Assembly (NCBI GenBank): GCA_014523485.1
Contig: JAATVK010000107.1
Coordinates: 1-13,230, forward strand
DNA length: 13,230 nucleotides
Reading direction: 5' to 3'
From: Nitrososphaerales archaeon TH5894
GTDB lineage: Archaea; Thermoproteota; Nitrososphaeria; Nitrososphaerales; Nitrososphaeraceae
Part shown: positions 7,520-13,230 of the stretch, one piece after another
How the letters are laid out: each line of letters opens with the position of its first letter
How positions within the stretch are numbered: position 1 is the first letter of the stretch
The notes under the pieces: generated by a model
What the model was told of the DNA's origin: nothing
What the model saw: the letters and a program-made list of their open reading frames with translations, nothing else
Database searches by the model: none
Position numbers and translations under genes: made by a program

Positions 7520-7959
7520 TCTCTTTTAATAATTATGAATTTTTTTATATATATTGTTAACCAAGAATTTTTATGTTTTGACATTACTATTACTATAGGA
7601 ATATAACTGCTATAAATACTGAGTTACATTTTTTATAGGTTCTGTTAATTTAAGGATAATTTATTAGATAGAATAAGCCAATACGTTTTATTAAAACACA
7701 TAGCAAAACAAAGTAATAATCGATAGGTATTCAAATTTAAAACACTGTATTATTGATTAATTTAAACGTTATTTTTATATTTTGAAATAACATATGTTAT
7801 TTAAATTACTATAATTTAGAATTTTATTTAATACTATTACAAAATTTATTTCCAGTGAATTAAAGTTATAATTCCAATAGGAAGTATTATTATAGATAGT
7901 TAAATAGTATAATCATTTAATATTATTTTTTGAATAATTATTATTCATTAGTATTCATA
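7520..7959. other. 440-base AT-rich spacer
   Basis: The first 35 bases hold the YwbE-like promoter. The rest is AT-rich (poly-T and TATTATT runs) with no open frame, no G+C-rich RNA-like island and no strong inverted repeat that I could find. Confidence 0.55.
7544..7551 (-). promoter_or_regulatory. TATA box of the YwbE-like gene
   Basis: On the minus strand TATATAAA, within a longer alternating TA tract, is centred about 28 bases before the TTG start at 7519. This fits a leaderless transcript. Confidence 0.45.
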
Positions 7960-8151
7960 ATGATTCGGCTCGTGATTTTATCAAAAGACCTTTAATCACC
8001 TAACACAAATGGTATATAAAAAATATAACATTCCTAGAAATACTGTTAAGAATATAAAGAAGAATAGAACTATGGTGATAAAGATAACAGCAAGTCAAAG
8101 ACAGAGGTGTTGAAGGAAAATAAAGATCTATACTTTGAACCTGCTGATTAA
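7960..8151 (+). pseudogene. Frameshifted remnant of a small helix-turn-helix-like gene
   Basis: Three consecutive segments in alternating frames read as one plausible protein of about 63 residues. Segment one (7960-7992) is M-I-R-L-V-I-L-S-K-D-L, then TAA. Segment two (7994-8068, next frame) begins N-H-L-T-Q-M-V-Y-K-K-Y-N-I and continues P-R-N-T-V-K-N-I-K-K-N-R. Segment three (8068-8148, original frame) begins N-Y-G-D-K-D-N-S-K-S-K-T and ends K-D-L-Y-F-E-P-A-D before TAA 8149-8151. Removing one T in the run at 7991-7993 and restoring one A near 8066-8069 joins all three. Segment two looks like a DNA-binding helix-turn-helix (Y-N-I-P-R-N-T-V-K-N-I), as in transposase or regulator N-termini. 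The opposite-strand 68-codon frame here is probably a shadow. Alternatives are sequencing error or chance. Confidence 0.42.
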
Positions 8152-8251
8152 ATAATATGGAAAAAAATCTGTTAACCTTAATTAACCAAATTATCTCTAA
8201 ATCCATTTAGAATGATTAAATAATATGTTAATGTTATGTTTTATATAATCT

Positions 8252-8671
8252 ATGTCTACTAGTACTAAAGAAAATTCAATAAATACTCCTTCGTCTTTTA
8301 GCTTTAAATATGTAGAATCGGGAGGTTTAGCAAACAATTATTTAGTTATTTCTTTTGATTCCGAATCTAATAACCTTAAAGTATCCACAGATATGAGTGG
8401 TGCTGATTTGACTCAAAAATCTATAGAAGATTCAGAAAAAACTGATTTAATTGAGACAATTACAAAAAACAATTTTTTTAATACAAAAGCTAATTATGTA
8501 ACAGAAAAAGAAAATGAAGATAATACCGCGATATCATCTTCTCTTACAGTTACAATAGATACAGATATTCACACTGCTGTGTGGACCAATAATTCTCAAG
8601 AAGTACCAGCTCAATTGATTGAAATTACAAATGAAATAAAAAAAATAGCACATGGAAAAAAAATGATTTAA
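8252..8671 (+). CDS. Small protein with emfourin-like domain, possible protease inhibitor
   Basis: A 139-residue cytosolic protein without signal peptide or membrane helix. From residue 16 onward it follows the pattern of emfourin, the small protealysin (M4 protease) inhibitor family: F-K-Y-V-E-S-G-G-L-A at the start of the domain (17-26), a Leu-spaced helix ending in N-N-F-F (73-76), an acidic linker, S-L-T-V-T-I-D (97-103), H-T-A-V-W (107-111) and V-P-A-Q-L-I-E-I (118-125). The fit is by pattern only, and no inhibitory residue can be verified. No M4 protease gene is in the window. ATG 8252 is the first in frame; TTAAATAA (8216-8223) about 32 bases upstream could be its TATA box, leaving a leader of a few bases. 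It lies just downstream of the frameshifted remnant, on the same strand. It may instead be a lineage-specific hypothetical protein. Confidence 0.7.
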   Translation: MSTSTKENSINTPSSFSFKYVESGGLANNYLVISFDSESNNLKVSTDMSGADLTQKSIEDSEKTDLIETITKNNFFNTKANYVTEKENEDNTAISSSLTVTIDTDIHTAVWTNNSQEVPAQLIEITNEIKKIAHGKKMI

Positions 8672-8838
8672 AATTCTTTTTATAACATAGTACTTTTCTA
8701 ATATATTTTTAATTTTCATAAGAGGAGAATAGGTGAGAATTAAGTCAAATATAATAGAAGATAGGTTAAAAATATTGTATTAGGATTTGAAATAACATTA
8801 AAGATATAAGACTTGTTGTAAAAATAAGACTAACTAAT

Positions 8839-9045
8839 ATGTCAGAAGAAAAACAAATAGCGGATCTCAAAAGCCAATTTCGTAAAACTACTGACTCAGA
8901 ACTTCGAAAGCAAATGCTTGATACTATATCTGCTTACAAAAATAATGGTATAGATGCAATAAACGAGTTAATTAGTAGCACAATTGATGATGAGGTAAAA
9001 TCTTACGGATTGAATTTAATTAAGAACATAAAACAGAACTCTTAA
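8839..9045 (+). CDS. Small helical protein of unknown function
   Basis: A 68-residue, highly charged, all-alpha protein without signal or membrane segment. Three helices can be read: residues 3-16, 18-34 (S-E-L-R-K-Q-M-L-D-T-I-S-A-Y-K) and 38-64 (I-D-A-I-N-E-L-I and V-K-S-Y-G-L-N-L-I-K). The spacing resembles a HEAT-like helical pair, but the family is not recognised. The ATG at 8839 is preceded by GATATAAG (8803-8810), about 32 bases upstream, so the leader is only a few bases. A T6 run follows the stop within 10 bases. It lies 167 bases after the emfourin-like gene on the same strand but seems to have its own promoter. Confidence 0.62.
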   Translation: MSEEKQIADLKSQFRKTTDSELRKQMLDTISAYKNNGIDAINELISSTIDDEVKSYGLNLIKNIKQNS

Positions 9046-9567
9046 CCTTATTTTTTATCAAACAACCATTAGTGATGAGGCTACGTAACAATGAAATACT
9101 AAGATCGATTTAAGATTAACAACAATCAACCAATTTAGATTTGTCTGAAGAATCCTTGTAGTACTAGTCATTTCAATATGTATATTTTAAAATATGGAGA
9201 AGGAAAACTAGGCAAACTTACATTATATTTAGGTTACAAAAAGATGTGATAATCATCATCATACGGATATAATAAATCTAAATACTTTCTGATAATCCAT
9301 AAAGCTGAAGTACTAGAGGAATAAGATATTTAATATGTTTAAAAGTTAGTTATTTATAGGTTATAAATTCTGCTTATAATGAGATTCTCTTTTATAATTC
9401 TCTTATAGTTTATATTTTTGTGTCATTTCAAATCATATTAATAGTAGTATACCTTTTTTGAATAATAAAGACAAAAAATCCTAAAATAATATTTCTTTTA
9501 TCATATCTCTAGTCTTAATTATAAATTTCATTTTATAATTTTTACTTTTATATTTTAACTATTTTTT
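9046..9567. other. 522-base spacer between convergent genes
   Basis: Beyond a T6 run at 9051-9056 the region has mixed composition. A 23-codon ATG frame (9178-9249, beginning M-Y-I-L-K-Y-G-E-G-K-L-G-K) has no clear promoter and is not called. A GTGATGA string near 9071 resembles a C box, but no D' or C' box follows at normal spacing. The last 150 bases are T-rich. No RNA gene was recognised. Confidence 0.5.
9051..9056 (+). terminator. T-run terminator candidate
   Basis: Six consecutive T lie five bases after the stop codon of the 68-residue gene, as expected for intrinsic termination in archaea. Confidence 0.4.
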
Positions 9568-11208
9568 TTAAAATAAGAATAATTCTGTTGCAACAATATG
9601 TTTACATTTGTGTAACTTAAATTTAAAATCTGGACATGTACAAGTCTTCTTTTCTATATCAACATCATAGTATTTGGTTTTTTCTTTGATACTACTTTTC
9701 ACCCTAAATAATTTTTTAATTTCTCTTTGATTTTGATTTTTCTCACCCTGGTCACTATCTTGTTTTTCTTCTTTCAATTCAACTATCATAGGTTCATATA
9801 AAGTAGATTCTATTATATTGTAAGCCTTTTCAAGTCTTTTTTTTTCAACTTCTTTTAACCTTGTTAAATTTCCAATATGATTATTAAGAATACCTTTTTG
9901 TATTTCTATTTTCTCATTTCTATTTTCTTCTTCTTCTTCTTCATATCCCTGCAAACTTGTTGTTGACGTTGTTATTGCCTTCTTTACGATGTCATGTATT
10001 TTATCATCCTTAGTATCTGATACATATATGACATAGATTAATGCAAGATCTTTACCTTCCTGCTTTCGTATAACTCTACCAATTCTCTGTATTACCTGAT
10101 TCATATTGGAAGTTGTAGCTAAGATAATTTCTATTCGAACTTGTGGTATATCAAATCCTATTTCCAAGGTATGTACTGATAAGAGAGGATAAAATTCTCT
10201 TCCCCATTGGTTCAAGATAGATTGCCTCTTTCTAGAATTTATGTTACTATCAATTATCTTTGTTTTTGTGCCTTCTAATTCTAACATATCCCTAAGTTTA
10301 GTGATTGAATCAATAGTTTCACTAAATACCATAATTTTTTCATTTGGAAATTTTTTTGTTATTAGATTTAAGGCAGATAATAATTTATTTTCTGAGCAAG
10401 ATAACAACAACTTCCTTTTTCTTACGTTTAGGAACCATGCTTTTGCCATTCCACTAACAAAACCACCTTTCCTTAGTAATCCTGTCATAGACTCTGCATC
10501 ATATATTTTAAACCGATTAGAAATTTTCTTGATTTTAGAAGAGTATGTCTCATATTCCTTTTGTTCCTTCTCTGTAAGATTGACCTTTAAAGGAATAACT
10601 ATAGGCTTTGCTAGTCTTTTATCATTAACAGCATTTTTGATAGGATATCTTTTAACTGGCGGTAATAATGTAAGAATTGTATTATATTTGGAAAGGTCTT
10701 TTTCATCAAGAGTTGCAGTAAGACCAAGAATAGCTTTTTTATGATCTTCTATAACGACGTCGAATATTTTACTAAAGATTTTCGCTGTATCTCTTAACAA
10801 ATGTATTTCATCAAAAATAACCATATTAGATCTACGAATAATATCTAGATTTTTAATTATACTTTGATATGTACATATTGTTATCTCTCTAATCTGTTTT
10901 CTTTCCCCAAAATATGCTCCTATTTTATCCTTCGGTATCCCATATGATACAAGTCGTCTGATGTTCTGTTCGATTAAGATAATCCTCGGTACCATTAAAA
11001 GAATATTTAAAGTAGAAGAAGAAGGGTATGCATAGGCAACTCTCTTTGCACATTCAAACGCTATTTCAGTTTTACCAGTTCCAGTGCTATATACTATTGT
11101 ACCTCTAAAGTTCTTATCAATCCATGCGTTTACCGCATCGATTTGATCTTTCTTTAGTGAAAAGGGAAATTTCAGTTGAGAAATGGTGGTGGTTGTTGAG
11201 TCAGACAT
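9568..11208 (-). CDS. XPB-like SF2 DNA helicase with C-terminal SWIM zinc finger
   Basis: A 546-residue superfamily 2 helicase/translocase acting on DNA in the cytosol, probably in repair or transcription. Motifs are in order: Q-like region (F-S-L-K-K-D-Q, 16-22), Walker A S-T-G-T-G-K-T (41-47), Ia V-P-R-I-I-L-I-E-Q (73-81), Walker B F-D-E-I-H (132-136), III T-A-T-L (164-167), IV V-F-S-E-T (294-298), V E-I-G-F-D-I-P (349-355) and VI Q-R-I-G-R-V-I-R (374-381). Motifs V-VI resemble XPB/Rad25. An acidic patch (G-Y-E-E-E-E-E-E, 421-428) and a charged helical linker lead to a SWIM finger (C523, C525, C535, H537; CxC-x9-CxH) at the very C-terminus, a DNA- or protein-binding zinc module. XPB's usual N-terminal damage-recognition domain is absent. 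ATG 11208 follows an ATATAA-type element about 22 bases upstream. No Bax1 nuclease partner is in the window. Confidence 0.92.
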   Translation of the reverse strand: MSDSTTTTISQLKFPFSLKKDQIDAVNAWIDKNFRGTIVYSTGTGKTEIAFECAKRVAYAYPSSSTLNILLMVPRIILIEQNIRRLVSYGIPKDKIGAYFGERKQIREITICTYQSIIKNLDIIRRSNMVIFDEIHLLRDTAKIFSKIFDVVIEDHKKAILGLTATLDEKDLSKYNTILTLLPPVKRYPIKNAVNDKRLAKPIVIPLKVNLTEKEQKEYETYSSKIKKISNRFKIYDAESMTGLLRKGGFVSGMAKAWFLNVRKRKLLLSCSENKLLSALNLITKKFPNEKIMVFSETIDSITKLRDMLELEGTKTKIIDSNINSRKRQSILNQWGREFYPLLSVHTLEIGFDIPQVRIEIILATTSNMNQVIQRIGRVIRKQEGKDLALIYVIYVSDTKDDKIHDIVKKAITTSTTSLQGYEEEEEENRNEKIEIQKGILNNHIGNLTRLKEVEKKRLEKAYNIIESTLYEPMIVELKEEKQDSDQGEKNQNQREIKKLFRVKSSIKEKTKYYDVDIEKKTCTCPDFKFKLHKCKHIVATELFLF

Positions 11209-11418
11209 AATGCACTTACTATTACGATATAATATTGATATTCAATCATTTCATATAAATCAATAACAAATTAATTAGTTTTATTTTTGGATATTGTAAG
11301 AATTATAATGGACTACAAAGTAATGATATTCCTAAAAAAATAATCTATTTCAAATGTATTTAGTATTTATTATATTAATGCTATTTGAATATCGGTATAA
11401 TATATTATATAAAATAAA

Positions 11419-11426
11419 TTATAGAT
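11419..11426 (+). promoter_or_regulatory. TATA box of the propeller gene
   Basis: TTATAGAT is centred about 26 bases before the TTG start at 11448, consistent with a leaderless transcript and supporting the TTG. Confidence 0.4.
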
Positions 11427-11447
11427 TATAATTTTTTATTCTATTAC

Positions 11448-12557
11448 TTGAATAATAACGAGAATTCTTGGCGCATATTTAGAGGAAACGAAGCTAGAAG
11501 TGGGATTTTTCCGGAAAAACTAACACGAGAACTATCGCTATTTTGGGTAATTGAATTAGGACCTATGATATCCTCAGCAATTTCCCATAATAACGTTGTT
11601 TATAATTCAACTATAACTGGTAGAATTTTCGCTATTGATATTTACAAGAAAAAAATCAATTGGCAAAAAGAGATAGGATGTCCTCTAGTATCATCAATGT
11701 TACTTTACGATAATTTGTTAATATCATGCACCTTTAATTCATGGATTACTAATGCAAATTCCAAATCTCATGAAAGAAATTTTATTTATGCATTAGATAT
11801 CAATAATGAAGGCAAAAAGAAATGGAATATACCAATAACTGGTGATATCTTTTCATCTCCTTGTATATGTGATGGAAAGATAATAGTGATTGGATCTCTT
11901 AATTCCACAATTTATGCACTAGACATGAGAGGAAATATATTATGGACATTTAATACAGGTGATTCTATTTGGTCTTCCCCTGCTACCAATAATAATGAAA
12001 TATTTATTGGTTCAGATGATTGCTGTGTCTATAGTTTAGATTTAAATGGTAACTTAAATTGGAAGAGTATGTTAAATGGCAAAATTAGAGCCACACCAAG
12101 TTTAATGAACTCTACTAATTCATTATTTATAGGAACACATAGCGGTATAATGTATTGTTTAGATCAATCTAATGGTTCTATCAAATGGAAATATGAAACT
12201 GCTAAGCCTATTCTTTCTTCAGTGGCTATATCAAAAAATCATATTTTCTTTGGATGTTCTGATAAAAAGATCTATTCATTACACTCTATTAATGGTTCTA
12301 TCAAATGGAAATATGAAACTGGAGACAAGGTTTGGTCTTCTCCAGTGATAACACAAAATGATGATGGTAAGGAAGAGGGAATGCTATATGTAGGTTCGTT
12401 AGATTCTCATATTTATGGTTTAGGTATTGAAAGTGGTAGTCTCAACTGGAAATTTCCTACAATGGATGGAATAGAATCATCTCCTTGTATTGTGAAAAAT
12501 AAGCTCTTTATTAGCTCAAAAGATGGGCTATTATATTGTTTTAGTAATCAAAAATAA
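11448..12557 (+). CDS. PQQ-type beta-propeller repeat protein
   Basis: A 369-residue protein built almost entirely of PQQ-like/YWTD-type propeller blades. Each blade carries an aromatic W-x-(x) strand preceded by a G-x-(I/L) turn, and many end in S-S-P: W33, W72, W126, W166, W205, W247, W287 and W334, spaced about 40-55 residues, suggesting eight blades. N-terminal W-R-I-F-R-G-N-E-A-R-S-G resembles the closing blade of such proteins. No signal peptide or anchor is seen, so it is probably cytosolic and acts as a binding scaffold rather than a quinoprotein dehydrogenase; catalytic residues of the latter are not evident. The start is TTG 11448: an in-frame TAA lies ten codons upstream with no ATG between, and a TATA box sits 26 bases upstream. 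The two blades at residues 241-252 and 281-292 are identical over 10 residues and nearly so in DNA. It stands alone, divergent from the helicase. Confidence 0.88.
   Translation: MNNNENSWRIFRGNEARSGIFPEKLTRELSLFWVIELGPMISSAISHNNVVYNSTITGRIFAIDIYKKKINWQKEIGCPLVSSMLLYDNLLISCTFNSWITNANSKSHERNFIYALDINNEGKKKWNIPITGDIFSSPCICDGKIIVIGSLNSTIYALDMRGNILWTFNTGDSIWSSPATNNNEIFIGSDDCCVYSLDLNGNLNWKSMLNGKIRATPSLMNSTNSLFIGTHSGIMYCLDQSNGSIKWKYETAKPILSSVAISKNHIFFGCSDKKIYSLHSINGSIKWKYETGDKVWSSPVITQNDDGKEEGMLYVGSLDSHIYGLGIESGSLNWKFPTMDGIESSPCIVKNKLFISSKDGLLYCFSNQK
12170..12321 (+). repeat. 32-bp direct repeat, 120 bp apart, inside the propeller gene
   Basis: The 32 bases at 12170-12201 recur identically at 12290-12321, encoding N-G-S-I-K-W-K-Y-E-T in two adjacent blades. 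The 120-bp period equals one 40-residue blade, so this is a recent blade duplication or gene conversion within the gene. Confidence 0.85.
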
Positions 12558-12757
12558 AAAAGGATCTTAACTTAACCAGAAAAGTATTCGGAATGGTCCA
12601 GAAAGAAATGTCAACATTGATTGCTAAAAACGGAAAATTCCCACTTGCTGTGATAATGCATTTATTCCTAAACTTCTTGTCTCTTTGTATGTAGGTTGTT
12701 GTTTGACTAATCTAAGAAACATCTTGTGTGAAAGTAGAAGTGAAATTATAAATAAGA

Positions 12758-12785
12758 AGGAAAAGTTGGATAAGTAACTTTTCCT
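12758..12785. repeat. 10-bp perfect inverted repeat with 8-base loop
   Basis: AGGAAAAGTT (12758-12767) pairs with AACTTTTCCT (12776-12785) around GGATAAGT. It lies 200 bases after the propeller gene stop and about 50 bases upstream of the patatin TATA box. It is not followed by a T-run. It may be a hairpin in a long 3' untranslated region or an upstream regulatory site. Confidence 0.55.
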
Positions 12786-12835
12786 CGCAATTAAGAAAAT
12801 ATAGAAAAACTTGAAGGATGGATTCTTAGAATCTG

Positions 12836-12843
12836 TATAATAA
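12836..12843 (+). promoter_or_regulatory. TATA box of the patatin gene
   Basis: TATAATAA is centred about 45 bases before the ATG at 12885, predicting transcription from near 12866 and a leader of about 19 bases. Confidence 0.4.
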
Positions 12844-12847
12844 ATCA

Positions 12848-12870
12848 GTTAGATTTTATGTCAATCTAAC
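12848..12870. promoter_or_regulatory. Palindrome at the patatin transcript start, candidate operator
   Basis: GTTAGATT (12848-12855) and AATCTAAC (12863-12870) form a perfect 8-bp dyad around 7 bases. It begins five bases after the TATA box and covers the expected transcript start. This is the usual place for a repressor site blocking RNA polymerase. In RNA it would be only a partial leader hairpin. Confidence 0.4.
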
Positions 12871-12884
12871 ACCACTAAATCATT

Positions 12885-13230
12885 ATGAAGAATGATTTGG
12901 ATTTGAATACATCTACTGAAAGTCTGGAGAAGGTTTTAGTACTTCAAGGCGGTGGGTCACTAGGAGCTTTTGGTTGTGGAGTTTATAAAGAAATAGCAAA
13001 AAGCAATATTAAGCTAGATATTCTTGCTGGAACTTCAATAGGTGGAGTTAATGCAGCAATAATAGCTGGAAGCAAAAATGAAGAACCTGAAAAAGCACTA
13101 GAAGAATTTTGGTTAGAAATTGGAGAAAATTCTATAAATCTAAACACTTATTTCACTACATCATCACTATTCAAGGAATCCTATTCATCATTTAGTTATT
13201 TACCTATAATAGGAAATTATTCAAATTTAA
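12885..13230 (+). CDS. Patatin-like phospholipase, N-terminal part, runs off right edge
   Basis: The first 115 residues of a patatin-family serine lipid acyl hydrolase. The strand V-L-V-L (17-20) leads into the oxyanion-hole loop Q-G-G-G-S-L-G-A-F (21-29), and the nucleophile elbow G-T-S-I-G-G (49-54) places catalytic Ser51 after strand D-I-L-A. The L-Q-G-G-G-x-L-G-A form and the following N-A-A-I-I-A-G (56-62) resemble the bacterial-type patatins that often carry a DUF3734 C-terminus. The catalytic Asp (D-G-A/G) would be beyond the window. No signal peptide is seen, so the enzyme is probably cytosolic or membrane-associated, acting on phospholipid acyl chains or storage lipids. The ATG at 12885 is the first in frame. 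A TATA box and palindrome precede it. Confidence 0.9.
   Translation, partial: MKNDLDLNTSTESLEKVLVLQGGGSLGAFGCGVYKEIAKSNIKLDILAGTSIGGVNAAIIAGSKNEEPEKALEEFWLEIGENSINLNTYFTTSSLFKESYSSFSYLPIIGNYSNL

Larger units (their letters stand above)
12558..12884. other. 327-base spacer before the patatin gene
   Basis: The first half has mixed composition and contains two overlapping 33-codon frames on opposite strands (plus 12593-12694, beginning M-V-Q-K-E-M; minus, beginning M-F-L-R-L-V-K), neither with promoter or family support. The second half holds a 10-bp inverted repeat (12758-12785), a TATA box and a palindrome at the expected transcript start, listed separately. Confidence 0.5.

Noticed and set aside
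8000..8206. 68-codon minus-strand open frame
   Set aside because: Low-complexity hydrophobic product without a promoter, overlapping the frameshifted plus-strand remnant that reads more like protein.
8534..8719. 61-codon minus-strand open frame
   Set aside because: Overlaps the emfourin-like gene on the opposite strand; the product is Cys/Tyr/Phe-rich without a pattern.
9065..9150. Possible C/D box guide RNA (GTGATGA near 9071, CTGA near 9143)
   Set aside because: Spacing is too long and no internal D' or C' box is present.
9178..9249. 23-codon plus-strand frame
   Set aside because: Reads plausibly but is short, lacks a promoter and has no recognised relatives.
10241..10744. 167-codon plus-strand open frame
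   Set aside because: Antisense shadow of the helicase, whose motifs IV and V lie in this stretch on the minus strand.
12593..12694. 33-codon plus-strand frame, and an opposing minus-strand frame of the same length
   Set aside because: Each is as plausible as the other, and neither has a promoter, so coding cannot be supported.

Overview
The window looks like chromosomal DNA from a mesophilic ammonia-oxidising archaeon of the Nitrososphaeria (Thaumarchaeota), most likely close to Nitrosocosmicus/Nitrososphaera. This rests on very AT-rich DNA with long AT-rich spacers, TATA-box rather than -35/-10 promoters, frequent leaderless starts (several at TTG), and the protein set: a DUF2299-like archaeal protein, an XPB-like helicase, a type 5 uracil-DNA glycosylase and a YwbE-like protein. 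The genus is an inference from general character. About two thirds of the window is coding. I see no rRNA, tRNA, CRISPR array or intact insertion sequence.

Left part (1-2852): a minus-strand open frame runs off the left edge (<1-178). A 619-base spacer follows, holding a long stem-loop with a 10-bp closing stem (247-322). Then come a DUF2299-like protein (798-1367), a spacer with a 10-bp inverted repeat, and an exported, sequon-rich protein of unknown function (1944-2528).

Centre (2853-7519): a luciferase-family flavin oxidoreductase (minus) is divergent from a large TrkH-type potassium transporter that carries its own N-terminal CBS pair. The transporter converges on a type 5 uracil-DNA glycosylase (minus), followed by a small YwbE-like protein (minus).

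Right part (7520-13230): a frameshifted remnant of a small helix-turn-helix-like gene lies at 7960-8151. Next are an emfourin-like small protein, a 68-residue helical protein, an XPB-like SF2 helicase with a C-terminal SWIM zinc finger (minus), an eight-bladed PQQ-type propeller protein without a signal peptide, and the first 115 codons of a patatin-like phospholipase that runs off the right edge.

The genes do not form operons. Nearly all are separated by more than 150 bases and have their own TATA-like element, and strands alternate. Functional links are loose: DNA repair (glycosylase and helicase), ion homeostasis (TrkH-CBS), and several orphan genes. I found no convincing multi-gene system. 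The best second-look items are the frameshifted gene, the 247-322 stem-loop, the unannotated left-edge frame, the emfourin-like protein, the CBS-TrkH fusion and the palindrome at the patatin promoter.
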